64,000 bases of DNA from Ferruginibacter sp. (GTDB lineage: Bacteria > Bacteroidota > Bacteroidia > Chitinophagales > Chitinophagaceae), in NCBI GenBank assembly GCA_017983695.1, contig JAGOAX010000006.1, forward strand, positions 186,001 to 250,000. Reading direction: 5' to 3'. The position numbers and the translations under genes were made by a program. This document shows positions 55,201-63,665 of this stretch, in pieces. The notes under the pieces are model-generated. The model saw only the letters and a list, made by a program, of their open reading frames with translations, was not told where the DNA came from and did no database searches. Numbering within the stretch: position 1 is the stretch's first letter; each line of letters starts with the position of its first letter.

Positions 55201-55992
55201 ATAATAACTGACAATACGCAGGCCCAGTACAACGAGCAATAAAAATGCAACTGCCTTCCACAAACGTTTATGCATTGCAATAAACACTGCACACAGGTGT
55301 ATAAATAATAAAACAAACAGGCTGGCTAAAACACGAAGACAGACTGAAACAATATTATTTTTAGGAACAATAGTGCCTGCTTTTTTAAACAGGTAAAATA
55401 ATAAATTACCGTTTACATTTTTTACGGTTGCTGTGCCCGATTCCAGGGAAATGTCATAATTAGTTTCAATCTCTTCGCCAACTACAAAAGTATTTTTAAG
55501 GTATTCGTTGGTAATTACATAACTCCATTTAACCGGTATAAGCGCAACCGCAACCCCGCTGGCTACATTAGCTTTACGCCATACATAAAAGCCATTTTGC
55601 AATTGTATAAAACCGGCGTTGGCGGTACTTTGTAATACTATATCCGATGGCAGTACGGCCTGAGTACTCCAAAAATCTGCAACATGCTCACCAAACTCAT
55701 TAAAGTGATAGAGGTAGAAAAAATATTTCTTTTGTGTAAGTACATTTAATCCTAAATCATCATAAGTTTTTCCGGAAAGCTTATTTAAAAAAGCAGTATC
55801 GCTGACTAAACGCTTAAAATCTTTTTCCTGCCGGTGAATATGCCCTTCAATCTTTTTCTGTACTGAATTAACAGAAGAGTTATCGGCCCAGTAATTATCT
55901 ATAATAAAAGAAAAAGTTATAAGCCAGGCTGCAATTACCAACAGGTAGCTGTTTTTGTATAAGGACCGTAAAAAAGTGGCTTTGTTTTGCAA
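52240..55992 (-). CDS. Large NtrY-like sensor histidine kinase (orphan)
   Basis: The 1250-residue protein has an unusually long N-terminal part: one helix near 15-33, an extracytoplasmic stretch, then a run of about seven more helices (220-480), a second extracytoplasmic domain (about 490-700), and a further helix pair flanking a sensor domain. HAMP follows (about 975-1030), then HisKA with phospho-His1040 in QVAHEIKNPLTPMKLS, the NtrY-type H-box. HATPase has NLIQNAIQAV, DNGMGIP and GTGLGLAMCKGIV. The start is TTG at 55990-55992, directly after an in-frame stop. No response regulator adjoins it. Confidence 0.93.
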   Translation of the reverse strand: MQNKATFLRSLYKNSYLLVIAAWLITFSFIIDNYWADNSSVNSVQKKIEGHIHRQEKDFKRLVSDTAFLNKLSGKTYDDLGLNVLTQKKYFFYLYHFNEFGEHVADFWSTQAVLPSDIVLQSTANAGFIQLQNGFYVWRKANVASGVAVALIPVKWSYVITNEYLKNTFVVGEEIETNYDISLESGTATVKNVNGNLLFYLFKKAGTIVPKNNIVSVCLRVLASLFVLLFIHLCAVFIAMHKRLWKAVAFLLLVVLGLRIVSYYFPIPLNFRQFDLFDPSVYGSNVVLRSLGDLLINAVLFVWVILFVRHQLQEKKYIMTPRLQMLKWFWLTLVVLVFIAATFVCGHILQSMVADSQISFDVINFFTLNSYSIIGFVVLCCIAISYFLMGQILLYLLKPMFPKNFTALYIAVAIAGLIFLTIGFNVAIVTFELYLLVWLLIFLVLLSSNYLVLLTSRISSSRLVFWLFFFSLSITMVIVHENNIKELRNRKHYAETLSSKADPSSETLMNTLLTDFRNETLAPNFDKLQYDSTNQLFKDSLVNSNFSGYTNKYETKIYSFDAKENPLHNKDSTGFNELNTILNTQGRPTGIADLYYYDESYDRYSYISRKNIIDTSGKLLGYVFILARSKKYKTDALYPELFSRGNEYAIENSSVYAFAVYNDLQLISNHNDYAFATRLSKQDLPKEEFKLQNKNGFDELWYKAGPGNVVIIAKKDNFFIESITLFSYLFCAFLLVTGVFWIINIFVRSRLNKGQLRSYFQLSIRNQIHGTVIFISILSFVVIGVATILFFIRRYENNNRERLSRTIHVMENEVRNSLSDLSVFDDVIKIYDEGFREKLEATIIKISEIHAADINLYDLDGNLKVSSLPLPYNKGIVSTKMDPWAYYHMNRKKEVQYFKEEQIGSLKFVSNYVPVIDESGREYAYLNIPYFTSQSKLKLEIANFLVTIINLNAFIFLIAGIVALFITNRITRSFSFISDKMKEVNLGSKNEAIDWKRDDEIGELVKEYNKMVGKLDDSATALAKSEREGAWREMARQVAHEIKNPLTPMKLSLQYLQKAISNDAGNVKELTANVAQTLVEQINHLNQIAGEFSQFANIGNPRHEIFDLHEILYLLIQLYSADARVQLDCTPLPRSVLIDADRTHINRLFTNLIQNAIQAVPENRIAQISIEEELRNNKILVKVTDNGMGIPEEMRSKIFTPNFTTKTSGTGLGLAMCKGIVEQAKGEIWFETKAGEGSTFFVELPLAKES

Positions 55993-56000
55993 TTAAGGAA

Positions 56001-56771
56001 TTATGTGGTTATATGTTTTATTCGGTTCCAGATGGCATCCATTTCTTCCAGGTTCATGTCGTGTAACTGTTTACCTTCCTTTAACGCTTCAGTTTCCATT
56101 TTAGTGAACCGGCTAATGAATTTTTTATTGGTGCGTTCCAGCGCATTTTCAGCATCTACCTGCAAAAACCTTGCAAAGTTTACCAAAGAGAAGAAAACAT
56201 CACCTAATTCGTCTTCCATTTTGTTCACATCCCCCGACTGTACAGCTTCCAGCAGTTCTTTATTTTCTTCTTCTACTTTTTCCCAAACCTGCTCTTTGGT
56301 ATCCCATTCAAAACCCACCTGTTTAGCTTTTTCCTGCAGGCGCATGGCCTTTACCATGCTGGGTAAAGCTTTTGGCACACCACTTAAAACAGAAGTTTTA
56401 CCTTCCTTTAGTTTTAATTTTTCCCAGTTCCGTTTCACATCGTCCTCATCATTCACCTTTACATCCCCATAAATATGCGGATGGCGGTGAATAAGTTTTT
56501 CGCAGATGCCGTTAATTACTTCATCAAGCGTAAATTCATTTTGTTCTGTCCCGATTTTGGCATAAAAAACAATGTGCAGCAAAAGGTCACCTAATTCCTC
56601 CTTAATGCTTTTAAAGTCATTTTCAGAAATGGCATCTGCCAGTTCGTAAGTTTCTTCAATAGTCAGTTGCCGTAAAGTGGCAACGGTTTGTTTTTTATCC
56701 CATGGGCATTTCTCCCTCAGGTCATCCATTATTTTCACTAACCGTAAAAATGCTTCGCCAGATGTATTCAT
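56001..56771 (-). CDS. mazG: Nucleoside triphosphate pyrophosphohydrolase
   Basis: The 256-residue protein contains two MazG modules. The first has CPWDKKQTVATLRQLTIEETYELADAI and EELGDLLLHIVFYAKI; the second has EEENKELLEAV and DELGDVFFSLVNFARF. The E-E-x-x-E and E-x-x-D residues that bind Mg are present in both. It hydrolyses NTPs, including non-canonical ones, to NMP and pyrophosphate. It is 6 bp after the DUF3667 gene and 8 bp before the kinase gene, on the same strand. Confidence 0.96.
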   Translation of the reverse strand: MNTSGEAFLRLVKIMDDLREKCPWDKKQTVATLRQLTIEETYELADAISENDFKSIKEELGDLLLHIVFYAKIGTEQNEFTLDEVINGICEKLIHRHPHIYGDVKVNDEDDVKRNWEKLKLKEGKTSVLSGVPKALPSMVKAMRLQEKAKQVGFEWDTKEQVWEKVEEENKELLEAVQSGDVNKMEDELGDVFFSLVNFARFLQVDAENALERTNKKFISRFTKMETEALKEGKQLHDMNLEEMDAIWNRIKHITT

Positions 56772-56777
56772 GTACTG

Positions 56778-57836
56778 TTATATTTTAAAGAGCGATAAAA
56801 AACTGAATAATGTAAAAAGAAGAATAACGATAAAAAGATTTGCAAAATGAAGCAGTAAAAATTTAGTGATCGTTTTTGCTCTTCTTTGCTGATAAAAATT
56901 ACGCATGGCCTTATAGCTGTAAAAAAATATGTAAAAGATCATTATCCCGGATAAATACCCTAACCAGCCGAAACCTGTAGCCGCCTGAATTTTATTTATC
57001 CCGAAAATAAAAAGCAGGGCAATAAATACAAATACAAAAAGATGAATGGTAAAAATGGCATGGTTTACATAATAGTATTGCTTATGCCGTGAATATAAAA
57101 GTTTAAGTAATAATGCAAAAAGTGGTAATGAAATAAATAATATCTGTGGAATGGAATGCAGCAAGATATTTATTAATGCAGCCAGCGCACCTTTGGGATT
57201 ACCCTTGTACTTTTCATTTATCTCCAGTTGCTTATACACCAATTGCCGTTCAATCCAGTTATGCTTTTTACCGTTTGCCAATGCACTATCGTATTGTGCA
57301 CGGGAAGTATATTTTGCCGGGGTAAAATTAAATGTACCTCTTTTTACAGCCTGGCTGTCTATCCACTGGAGGTATTTAATTTTATCATAGGCAAACCTCA
57401 TCTCTGCATCATTTTTTACAAGAGTGTCAATAAATTTTTTATACTGCGACGAATCCATTTTTACAATTTCGGCTACAGGCACTTTGTTTACAGTTGTTAC
57501 AATATTTTTTTGAGGATCAAAATGATATAGCGAAAAGAAAATTAAAAAAAACAATGCTGATGAAAATACATAAAACCGAACAGGGTTTAAATAGCTGGCC
57601 CTTCGCCCAAACATATACTCCCTGCTTAAAAAGCCAGGTTTAAATATCAGCCATTTTAATGAGCTGAAAAACTTACCGTCGAAATGGGTGATATCCTGAA
57701 AGAAGTGAGTTATAAGATGCCAGGCCGACTCTTTTGTTTCAATATTCTCCTGGCCACAAATATGGCAATACTTGCCGTAAACCTGTGCATTGCAGTTAAG
57801 GCAATTCTTTTCTTTACGCTCTTTAAGATGGCTCAA
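56778..57836 (-). CDS. DUF3667 zinc-ribbon membrane protein
   Basis: The 352-residue protein starts with a four-cysteine ribbon (CLNCNAQVYGKYCHICGQ, 12-29), followed by the DUF3667 signature ITHFFQDITHFDGKFFSSLKWLIFKPG (about 44-70). It then has about five transmembrane helices (about 86-102 and four in 220-350), separated by a charged extracytoplasmic stretch (105-200). Function unknown. It heads the mazG-kinase cluster. Confidence 0.9.
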   Translation of the reverse strand: MSHLKERKEKNCLNCNAQVYGKYCHICGQENIETKESAWHLITHFFQDITHFDGKFFSSLKWLIFKPGFLSREYMFGRRASYLNPVRFYVFSSALFFLIFFSLYHFDPQKNIVTTVNKVPVAEIVKMDSSQYKKFIDTLVKNDAEMRFAYDKIKYLQWIDSQAVKRGTFNFTPAKYTSRAQYDSALANGKKHNWIERQLVYKQLEINEKYKGNPKGALAALINILLHSIPQILFISLPLFALLLKLLYSRHKQYYYVNHAIFTIHLFVFVFIALLFIFGINKIQAATGFGWLGYLSGIMIFYIFFYSYKAMRNFYQQRRAKTITKFLLLHFANLFIVILLFTLFSFLSLFKI

Positions 57837-57943
57837 GGATTAATAATTTTTGTTAAAAATAATAAAGTTTAACTGTATGTTCAGGTATGGCATCATTTAA
57901 GTTAATAAAAGAAAGTTTACTTTTGACAGGAAATAAATTACCT

Positions 57944-58771
57944 ATGATAAAAAGAGTTTTTGTAACAATATTAATTGTAGCAGCATCAGTGGGTTTAAAA
58001 GCCCAGTATTATTATAATGATATCGTTAATAACAAGGCTGTGCTGGCCGAGTTAGCCATGCTAAAAGAGAAAAAGATAAAAGGGGTTAAGGTCTTGTCAC
58101 TGGAATCAACCGGTGCGGCGAGTGAAGGCTTTACCTGCCAGAAAAAAATAAACAGAGATTTTACAGAAGTGGAGATTTATACCGAAACAAATGAATCTTA
58201 TCCCAACACTTTCATTTCTTCTTTCGACAAAGCAGGGCTGTTGCAAAGAACCATTGATTCATCTGAAGCTGGTGCCACTACCATTGATTACCGCTATGAT
58301 GGAGCAGGAAGGCTCGTCTCCATCATTTCTTCCAAGCATTTTTCTGAGGCTGATGCAGGTTTTTCCAACGAGCAACACCTGTATCAATATAACAGCGCCG
58401 GTATTCTGCAGCAAATGAGGCTTGTTAAGAATAACCGGGACAGTACCCTGTACATTTTCGAAGCTGATGAAGCCGGCAATATCATTATAGAAAAGAATGC
58501 AAAAACAGGTGAATTGTATTATTACTATTACGATTTGAAGAACCGGCTCACCGATGTTGTTCATAGCTATAATCTTCAGAAGAGCCTTTTTTCTGAATTT
58601 ACTTTCGAATACAATCACGAAGGCCAGGTTATCAGAATGGTGACATCAGAAAAGGAAGGTGCATACTTTTTTACCTGGCGGTATAACTATGAAGATGGCC
58701 TGCGCAGGAATGAAAGATGTTACTCAAAAGAAGGACGTTTGCTGGGTACTGTTGAGTATGAGTACAAATAA
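57944..58771 (+). CDS. Exported YD-repeat-like protein
   Basis: From ATG 57944 (MIKRVFVTILIV) it has 275 residues with a signal peptide (1-21, ending LKAQ). An earlier in-frame ATG at 57887 would bury that signal. The body carries degenerate YD/RHS-like strands: YRYDGAGRLVSI, YQYNSAGILQQM, YYYDLKNRLTDV, FEYNHEGQVIRM and RYNYEDGLRRN, each ending near a Gly turn. Probably an extracytoplasmic beta-structure. Function unknown; it is far smaller than RHS toxins. Confidence 0.75.
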   Translation: MIKRVFVTILIVAASVGLKAQYYYNDIVNNKAVLAELAMLKEKKIKGVKVLSLESTGAASEGFTCQKKINRDFTEVEIYTETNESYPNTFISSFDKAGLLQRTIDSSEAGATTIDYRYDGAGRLVSIISSKHFSEADAGFSNEQHLYQYNSAGILQQMRLVKNNRDSTLYIFEADEAGNIIIEKNAKTGELYYYYYDLKNRLTDVVHSYNLQKSLFSEFTFEYNHEGQVIRMVTSEKEGAYFFTWRYNYEDGLRRNERCYSKEGRLLGTVEYEYK

Positions 58772-58807
58772 TGCACCCCTTTTTTTACAATTTTAATTTT
58801 TTGTATA

Positions 58808-61756
58808 CTATCCTCTTCTTATAATCCTGCTACCCTGCGGTAGATTATTTGGTTGACCGGCACCAGGCCTCACATTATTGCGTTCAGCCCTTCCATTTCC
58901 ACCTCCACCACCAAACTTTCTTGGAAAGTAAGAAAATGTAATCATAAAATACTGCTGCAGCCCATTGCTTACACTACTGGTTACGCCATCAGGATTTGCA
59001 TAGTAACTGATATTTCTGAATTGTTTTAAAATATCTGTTGCAGTAAATTTCACTTCGGCCTGTTTGCTTTTTAAAAACCGGTACGATGCATTACCATTCC
59101 AGATGGTAATGGGTTTTACAATACCGTTATTTTTTGAATAAGTAAGATTGCTGGAAATGCTGGCATCTTTATTTACATTCACAGTAACATTAAATTCACC
59201 GGAGAAAGTACGGGTATTGAACTTACTGTTTCTATACCCGGTTTGCCTGCTGTTGTTTACTCCTGTGTTGGCGCCTATTCCTGTAATTAAAATAGTCTTG
59301 TAATAATAATTAAAACGCAGGCTCTGTGTAAAACCGGTAGTATTAATAACAGTATATATGTTATCTATATAACTTGGCGACATTCCCATATTAACGCTCC
59401 CGTTATATTGTACCTGTACCTGGTTACCTTTTATTTTTCTGCTGAAAGATGCATTATACCCTATGTAAGAATTATACCGCTTGTTACCATTGATGGTATA
59501 TCGCACTTGTTTGCCGTTTAAATATGCAGAGTCAAGACCATTTATATCTTTGGTGGTATCACGAAGATTAACCGTGCTATCGGCATAAGGTTTTAAAACA
59601 TTATTGATTGACCCGTTTATACCTGCAGAAAATTGAGAAGGTTTTTTAGGGCTGATAGTTGAAAAATTTATACTGGCATTTAAATTATGGCTTTTGCTGT
59701 TAACCAGGTTAAGCCCGCCTTTATACAATGAGTACAGGTTCATACTGTCCACTACCGGGGCAATTTGATTGATGGATGGATAACCATAACCATTTTCGTA
59801 ATTAAGATTTCCGTTTAAGCGGTAACCATCTGTAACCTGGTGAGAGTAATTGGCTCCGGCATTAAAACGAAAAAATGAAAATGACCGGTTAATATTCCTG
59901 TTTAAACGGGAAGAAACATTTTCTTCCTGGATAAATTGTTTATTTACAGCAGTACGAAAACCGTAAAAACTTGACTTACGGGAAGACCATTTATTAAAAT
60001 ATTTATTTAAAGCCAGTGAAGGCACGTATTGAAATGTTGATGCTGTTTCGTTATAGGTTAGGTACCTGTTACTGTTTTCTTTTTGACTGGCATCTATATC
60101 AAATACATCATTCTCGTCTTCATTCTTCTGATAACTGATATTATGGCTGGTGGAAATATCTATACCAAATAAATTGAACCTGCCCAGCAGCAACCGCTTT
60201 AGTCCATTATAATTGAGCGTACTGTTAAAACTGGTATTGCCTGTTTGTTTAACAGAATGCCTTTTAATCACTGTGTTTTGTGTACCGAGAGAATTATAAA
60301 AATTATACACCGTACTTTCATTTCTGTCAGAAGTATTTTCACTGCGGGAAAAAGAGGCACTGGCATCAAAGGCTTTAAGCGGATTCTCCGAATCGAAATT
60401 AGTATAGTTTACAGATGTATTAAACGATTTAGAGTCTGCATTGGTTTGTGAGTTGCCGTTGCGGTCGCTTACAGGAATACCATCCCTTGTGTTAATAACA
60501 GACCCGGAAGTATTTTCAGAAAAAGTAGTACCAGTTCTGCCCGTTGCGTTAATACTGAAACGCTTGTTATAGTCCAGGCTTTTGTTATAATTTAAACGTA
60601 CTGCATGTTGCTGGCTTTGGTTGCTACTTTCAGCAAATGAATTGATGATCTGGTCACCATCTTTCAAGTACCGCTCCTGGTAGGTTTGAGTAATGGCATT
60701 ACCCAAATTATTATCATAATCGTAGCCGCCGGTTATCCTGTTGGCCCGGCGCTCATTCTCAGTTTTTGAAAAAGAATGTGTAAACTGAATACCAGGTGAT
60801 ACTACCCTGTTAATACCATTACGGCCAAAATTGCTGCGGCTACGGAAGGTAGCAAAGTTATTCCTAAAAGTACTTTCCCGTTGTACATCGTTCAATCCTG
60901 CAATTTCTGCATTAATATTGTTGGCTCCACCACCTATAGCAAATGTGGACTGTTTATTATAAAATTGCAGTGCAAGATCTCCTGTATATCTTTTATCGGT
61001 TCCATATCCTGCTCCATACTTTCCAAAATAGCCATTCTTTTTATCTGCCTTTAATTTAATATCCATGGTAAGCAGCGAATCTTTCGGCGCATTCGCATCA
61101 GTTATCTGAGATCGGCTGGCTTCGCTGTTCATGTCCACTTCATTATACACCTGAATTTTGTCGATGATATTTTTAGGCAGGTTTTGTGTGGCAATGCGAT
61201 GATCGCTGTTGCCTAAAAACGGCTTACCATCCACCAACACTTTTGGAATTGTTTTTCCATTCATAGTTATAGAACCATCGGCCCAAATTACAATACCGGG
61301 TACTTTATTTAACAGGTCTTCTGCTACTGCATCGTTGGCCATTTTAAATGCTGCCGGATTTATTTCAAGGGTATCGCCATTCATACGAATGGGGGCAATA
61401 GAGGTTACTATTACTTCATCGCTGGTTTTCATCTGCAAAAAAACCGTGTCCATTTTTTTTACAGGTGCATCCATGGTAAATGGCAGCCGGTAATCTTTAT
61501 ATCCTGCAAAGGATACTGCCAGCACATATTTTCCCTGCATCGGCAAACCGGTAATTTCGTAGCGGCCATTCTTATCAGTTATTTTAAATTGTACAACTGT
61601 AGAGTCGGGTTTATAAACAATAACCGTAGCCGATTCCATAGTAGTACCGGTAACAGTATCTTTTATGCTGCCGGATATACGTCCCGTGCCCGGTTGCGCC
61701 TGCACATGGATACAGATTGAAATAAGAATCAACAGTGTTAGGGTAATGTATTTCAT
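58808..61756 (-). CDS. TonB-receptor-like outer-membrane protein
   Basis: The 982-residue protein has a signal peptide (1-20, ending VQAQ) and a carboxypeptidase-regulatory-like beta-sandwich (about 25-110: GRISGSIKDTVTGTTMESATVIVYKPD). A plug-like domain follows (about 125-220: EDLLNKVPGIVIWADGSITMNGKTIPKVLVDGKPF), and then a large beta-barrel. The end is Gly/Asn/Arg-rich rather than an aromatic terminal strand. This is the Bacteroidota outer-membrane beta-barrel family; transport or surface attachment is possible. It follows its partner gene by 3 bp. Confidence 0.88.
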   Translation of the reverse strand: MKYITLTLLILISICIHVQAQPGTGRISGSIKDTVTGTTMESATVIVYKPDSTVVQFKITDKNGRYEITGLPMQGKYVLAVSFAGYKDYRLPFTMDAPVKKMDTVFLQMKTSDEVIVTSIAPIRMNGDTLEINPAAFKMANDAVAEDLLNKVPGIVIWADGSITMNGKTIPKVLVDGKPFLGNSDHRIATQNLPKNIIDKIQVYNEVDMNSEASRSQITDANAPKDSLLTMDIKLKADKKNGYFGKYGAGYGTDKRYTGDLALQFYNKQSTFAIGGGANNINAEIAGLNDVQRESTFRNNFATFRSRSNFGRNGINRVVSPGIQFTHSFSKTENERRANRITGGYDYDNNLGNAITQTYQERYLKDGDQIINSFAESSNQSQQHAVRLNYNKSLDYNKRFSINATGRTGTTFSENTSGSVINTRDGIPVSDRNGNSQTNADSKSFNTSVNYTNFDSENPLKAFDASASFSRSENTSDRNESTVYNFYNSLGTQNTVIKRHSVKQTGNTSFNSTLNYNGLKRLLLGRFNLFGIDISTSHNISYQKNEDENDVFDIDASQKENSNRYLTYNETASTFQYVPSLALNKYFNKWSSRKSSFYGFRTAVNKQFIQEENVSSRLNRNINRSFSFFRFNAGANYSHQVTDGYRLNGNLNYENGYGYPSINQIAPVVDSMNLYSLYKGGLNLVNSKSHNLNASINFSTISPKKPSQFSAGINGSINNVLKPYADSTVNLRDTTKDINGLDSAYLNGKQVRYTINGNKRYNSYIGYNASFSRKIKGNQVQVQYNGSVNMGMSPSYIDNIYTVINTTGFTQSLRFNYYYKTILITGIGANTGVNNSRQTGYRNSKFNTRTFSGEFNVTVNVNKDASISSNLTYSKNNGIVKPITIWNGNASYRFLKSKQAEVKFTATDILKQFRNISYYANPDGVTSSVSNGLQQYFMITFSYFPRKFGGGGGNGRAERNNVRPGAGQPNNLPQGSRIIRRG

Positions 61757-61759
61757 TAA

Positions 61760-63004
61760 TTAGTTTCTGTAGTTAAAATTGATAAGTACCGGGTTACTAT
61801 TGGCTGTGGCTGTTTTAAAGTATGCTTCCAGCAAAGGCGGATACTTAACATTATCTTTTTTGTGATCGTCAAATGTTTTTAAAGCATCTTCAGCATCTAT
61901 CCTGGCGTAAATGAATCCCCCGTCATTAAAAGCCAGTTTTTTGCATACCGGCAGGTAATAAGTAAGGCTGTCAGGATTTATTTTGTCGTAGTTATAAAAC
62001 ACCTTGGTCTTTGTATCGTATATAAATTGCTGCATTTCAAACATCATGCTTTGCATAGAAAAATTTATATACCGACCCGAAAGATTGTACACATAAAACT
62101 GCTTTACCAGTTTCCGGTTCTGCCTTAAGTAATTATCCTTTTCTGTTTTATTTTGAAATTCTCTTGCAAAAAAATCAGCAGGAATAGCCCTGTCCAGCGG
62201 CAATACAAAACTGTACACTTTATATAAACTGTCTTTTTGTAAAGCATAAATGGTATAATCGTAAGGATGAGTTACCCATCTTTCATCAACCTTTGCCGAA
62301 GGAGCAATAAAAACACTGGCCCTGTCAAAAATATACCGGCTGTCTTTTTTCTTATCATAAACAAAATACTGCTTCAGCAATGAGTCGCCCCGGTATATCT
62401 TCAGTTCATAATCTTCTGTTTTTTCAAAGTTGTTGTCCACCGTCATCTGGTTAACAAAATGCATTCCATCTATATAGGGCACTGGATTGAGTATATCACT
62501 ATTGACGATTTTTTGTTTATGCACAGAAAAATTCAGCGTATCTGTAAGGTCAATAAAATATTTTCGGTAGTATTTCAGGTTTTTAGGATTCTGGTAATCC
62601 TCCAGAATCCGTGCATTGTCTTTATTTGTTAAACGGTAGGTTTTATTCTGGCTTACCATTTCCAGCCGGTCTTTTTCAGCATTGTAGGTAAACCGTCCAA
62701 AATCCAGCTTGTTCCCAAATTTTTTTATAAAGCGGCCAGTTTTATCAAAAACCAATATTTTTTTTGCACTGTAATCGTATACCACAAAGAATTTTTTTGT
62801 GGGTATAATGCTGCTGTATTTGTCGAACTTGCTTTCAGGAGTTGTTTCAAAAACAACAACCCCATTACAAGTAACAAAATCTGATTGCTTGCCGCCGCCG
62901 GTAAATTTTGGCTCAAAGTAAATTTTTTCCTGTGCAATACATTCCTTACAATAGAATATATCTGAAGATAGAAGCAGTAAGGCTACAATTAGTTTGGGAA
63001 ACAT
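61760..63004 (-). CDS. Exported beta-rich protein cotranscribed with the TonB-receptor-like gene
   Basis: The 414-residue protein has a signal peptide (about 1-24, ending CIAQ) and is mostly beta-strand, with propeller-like segments (VVYDYSAKKILVFDKTGRFIKKFG, about 93-116). It resembles the six-bladed beta-propeller proteins of Bacteroidota only loosely. The gap to the receptor-like gene is 3 bp, so the products probably act together at the envelope. Function not recognised. Confidence 0.78.
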   Translation of the reverse strand: MFPKLIVALLLLSSDIFYCKECIAQEKIYFEPKFTGGGKQSDFVTCNGVVVFETTPESKFDKYSSIIPTKKFFVVYDYSAKKILVFDKTGRFIKKFGNKLDFGRFTYNAEKDRLEMVSQNKTYRLTNKDNARILEDYQNPKNLKYYRKYFIDLTDTLNFSVHKQKIVNSDILNPVPYIDGMHFVNQMTVDNNFEKTEDYELKIYRGDSLLKQYFVYDKKKDSRYIFDRASVFIAPSAKVDERWVTHPYDYTIYALQKDSLYKVYSFVLPLDRAIPADFFAREFQNKTEKDNYLRQNRKLVKQFYVYNLSGRYINFSMQSMMFEMQQFIYDTKTKVFYNYDKINPDSLTYYLPVCKKLAFNDGGFIYARIDAEDALKTFDDHKKDNVKYPPLLEAYFKTATANSNPVLINFNYRN

Positions 63005-63158
63005 ATAAAATGGTTATACTTCTGCAATAAGACGCTATAAATATCAAATACCGTCGCAAAATATTATAAACATTTTGATTAATGGGTAATTTAAGGCTAC
63101 AAAAGGCAGGAAGGTTTAAAATTTAGCATGGTTATAACGAAACATACAGTTATGAAGG

Positions 63159-63575
63159 TCATCTTATAATGTCTCTGGCATAAAAAAAATCTGTACCTTT
63201 TTCTATTGCTTTTTTTTGTTCAGGAGTTTGTATAATTGCCTGATAAAACACCTTAACAAGACTACAGTTTTCGAAAAATAAGACACTAGTTAACTGAAAT
63301 TGCTTTATTAACTGCCCTGCAATTTCTATTCTTGCACTTTTATCTATGTAACTTAATGATCGAAGTAAAACTGTACCCCTTGTTACACTGTCTAAAGTTC
63401 GTTCGATGTCAAAAACCAAATACTTGTAATTGCTATTACCAATAATAACAGTTTTGTACAAAGAATCAGGAGCCGTGTAGCAATCAACTCGATACGGCTG
63501 GGATTTGTCGTAAATATTTTGGCTTTTTGCTCCAAAAGAAATAAAGAGAAAAAATAACAGTAAATACTTTTTCAT
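63159..63575 (-). CDS. Small exported protein of unknown function
   Basis: From ATG 63573-63575 (MKKYLLLFF) it has 138 residues with a signal peptide (1-19, ending AKSQ). A second ATG two codons upstream is equally possible. The body mixes helices and strands (TVIIGNSNYKYLVFDIERT; IEIAGQLIKQFQLTSVLFFEN) with no recognised motif. It stands alone, 154 bp before the beta-rich protein gene. Confidence 0.7.
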   Translation of the reverse strand: MKKYLLLFFLFISFGAKSQNIYDKSQPYRVDCYTAPDSLYKTVIIGNSNYKYLVFDIERTLDSVTRGTVLLRSLSYIDKSARIEIAGQLIKQFQLTSVLFFENCSLVKVFYQAIIQTPEQKKAIEKGTDFFYARDIIR

Positions 63576-63665
63576 ACACATGAATATAACAGGGTGCTTA
63601 CGAATTTATAACCAGTAAAAAAAATCATTTTCGTGAATTTAAAGGATGAAGAAACTATCAAAATT

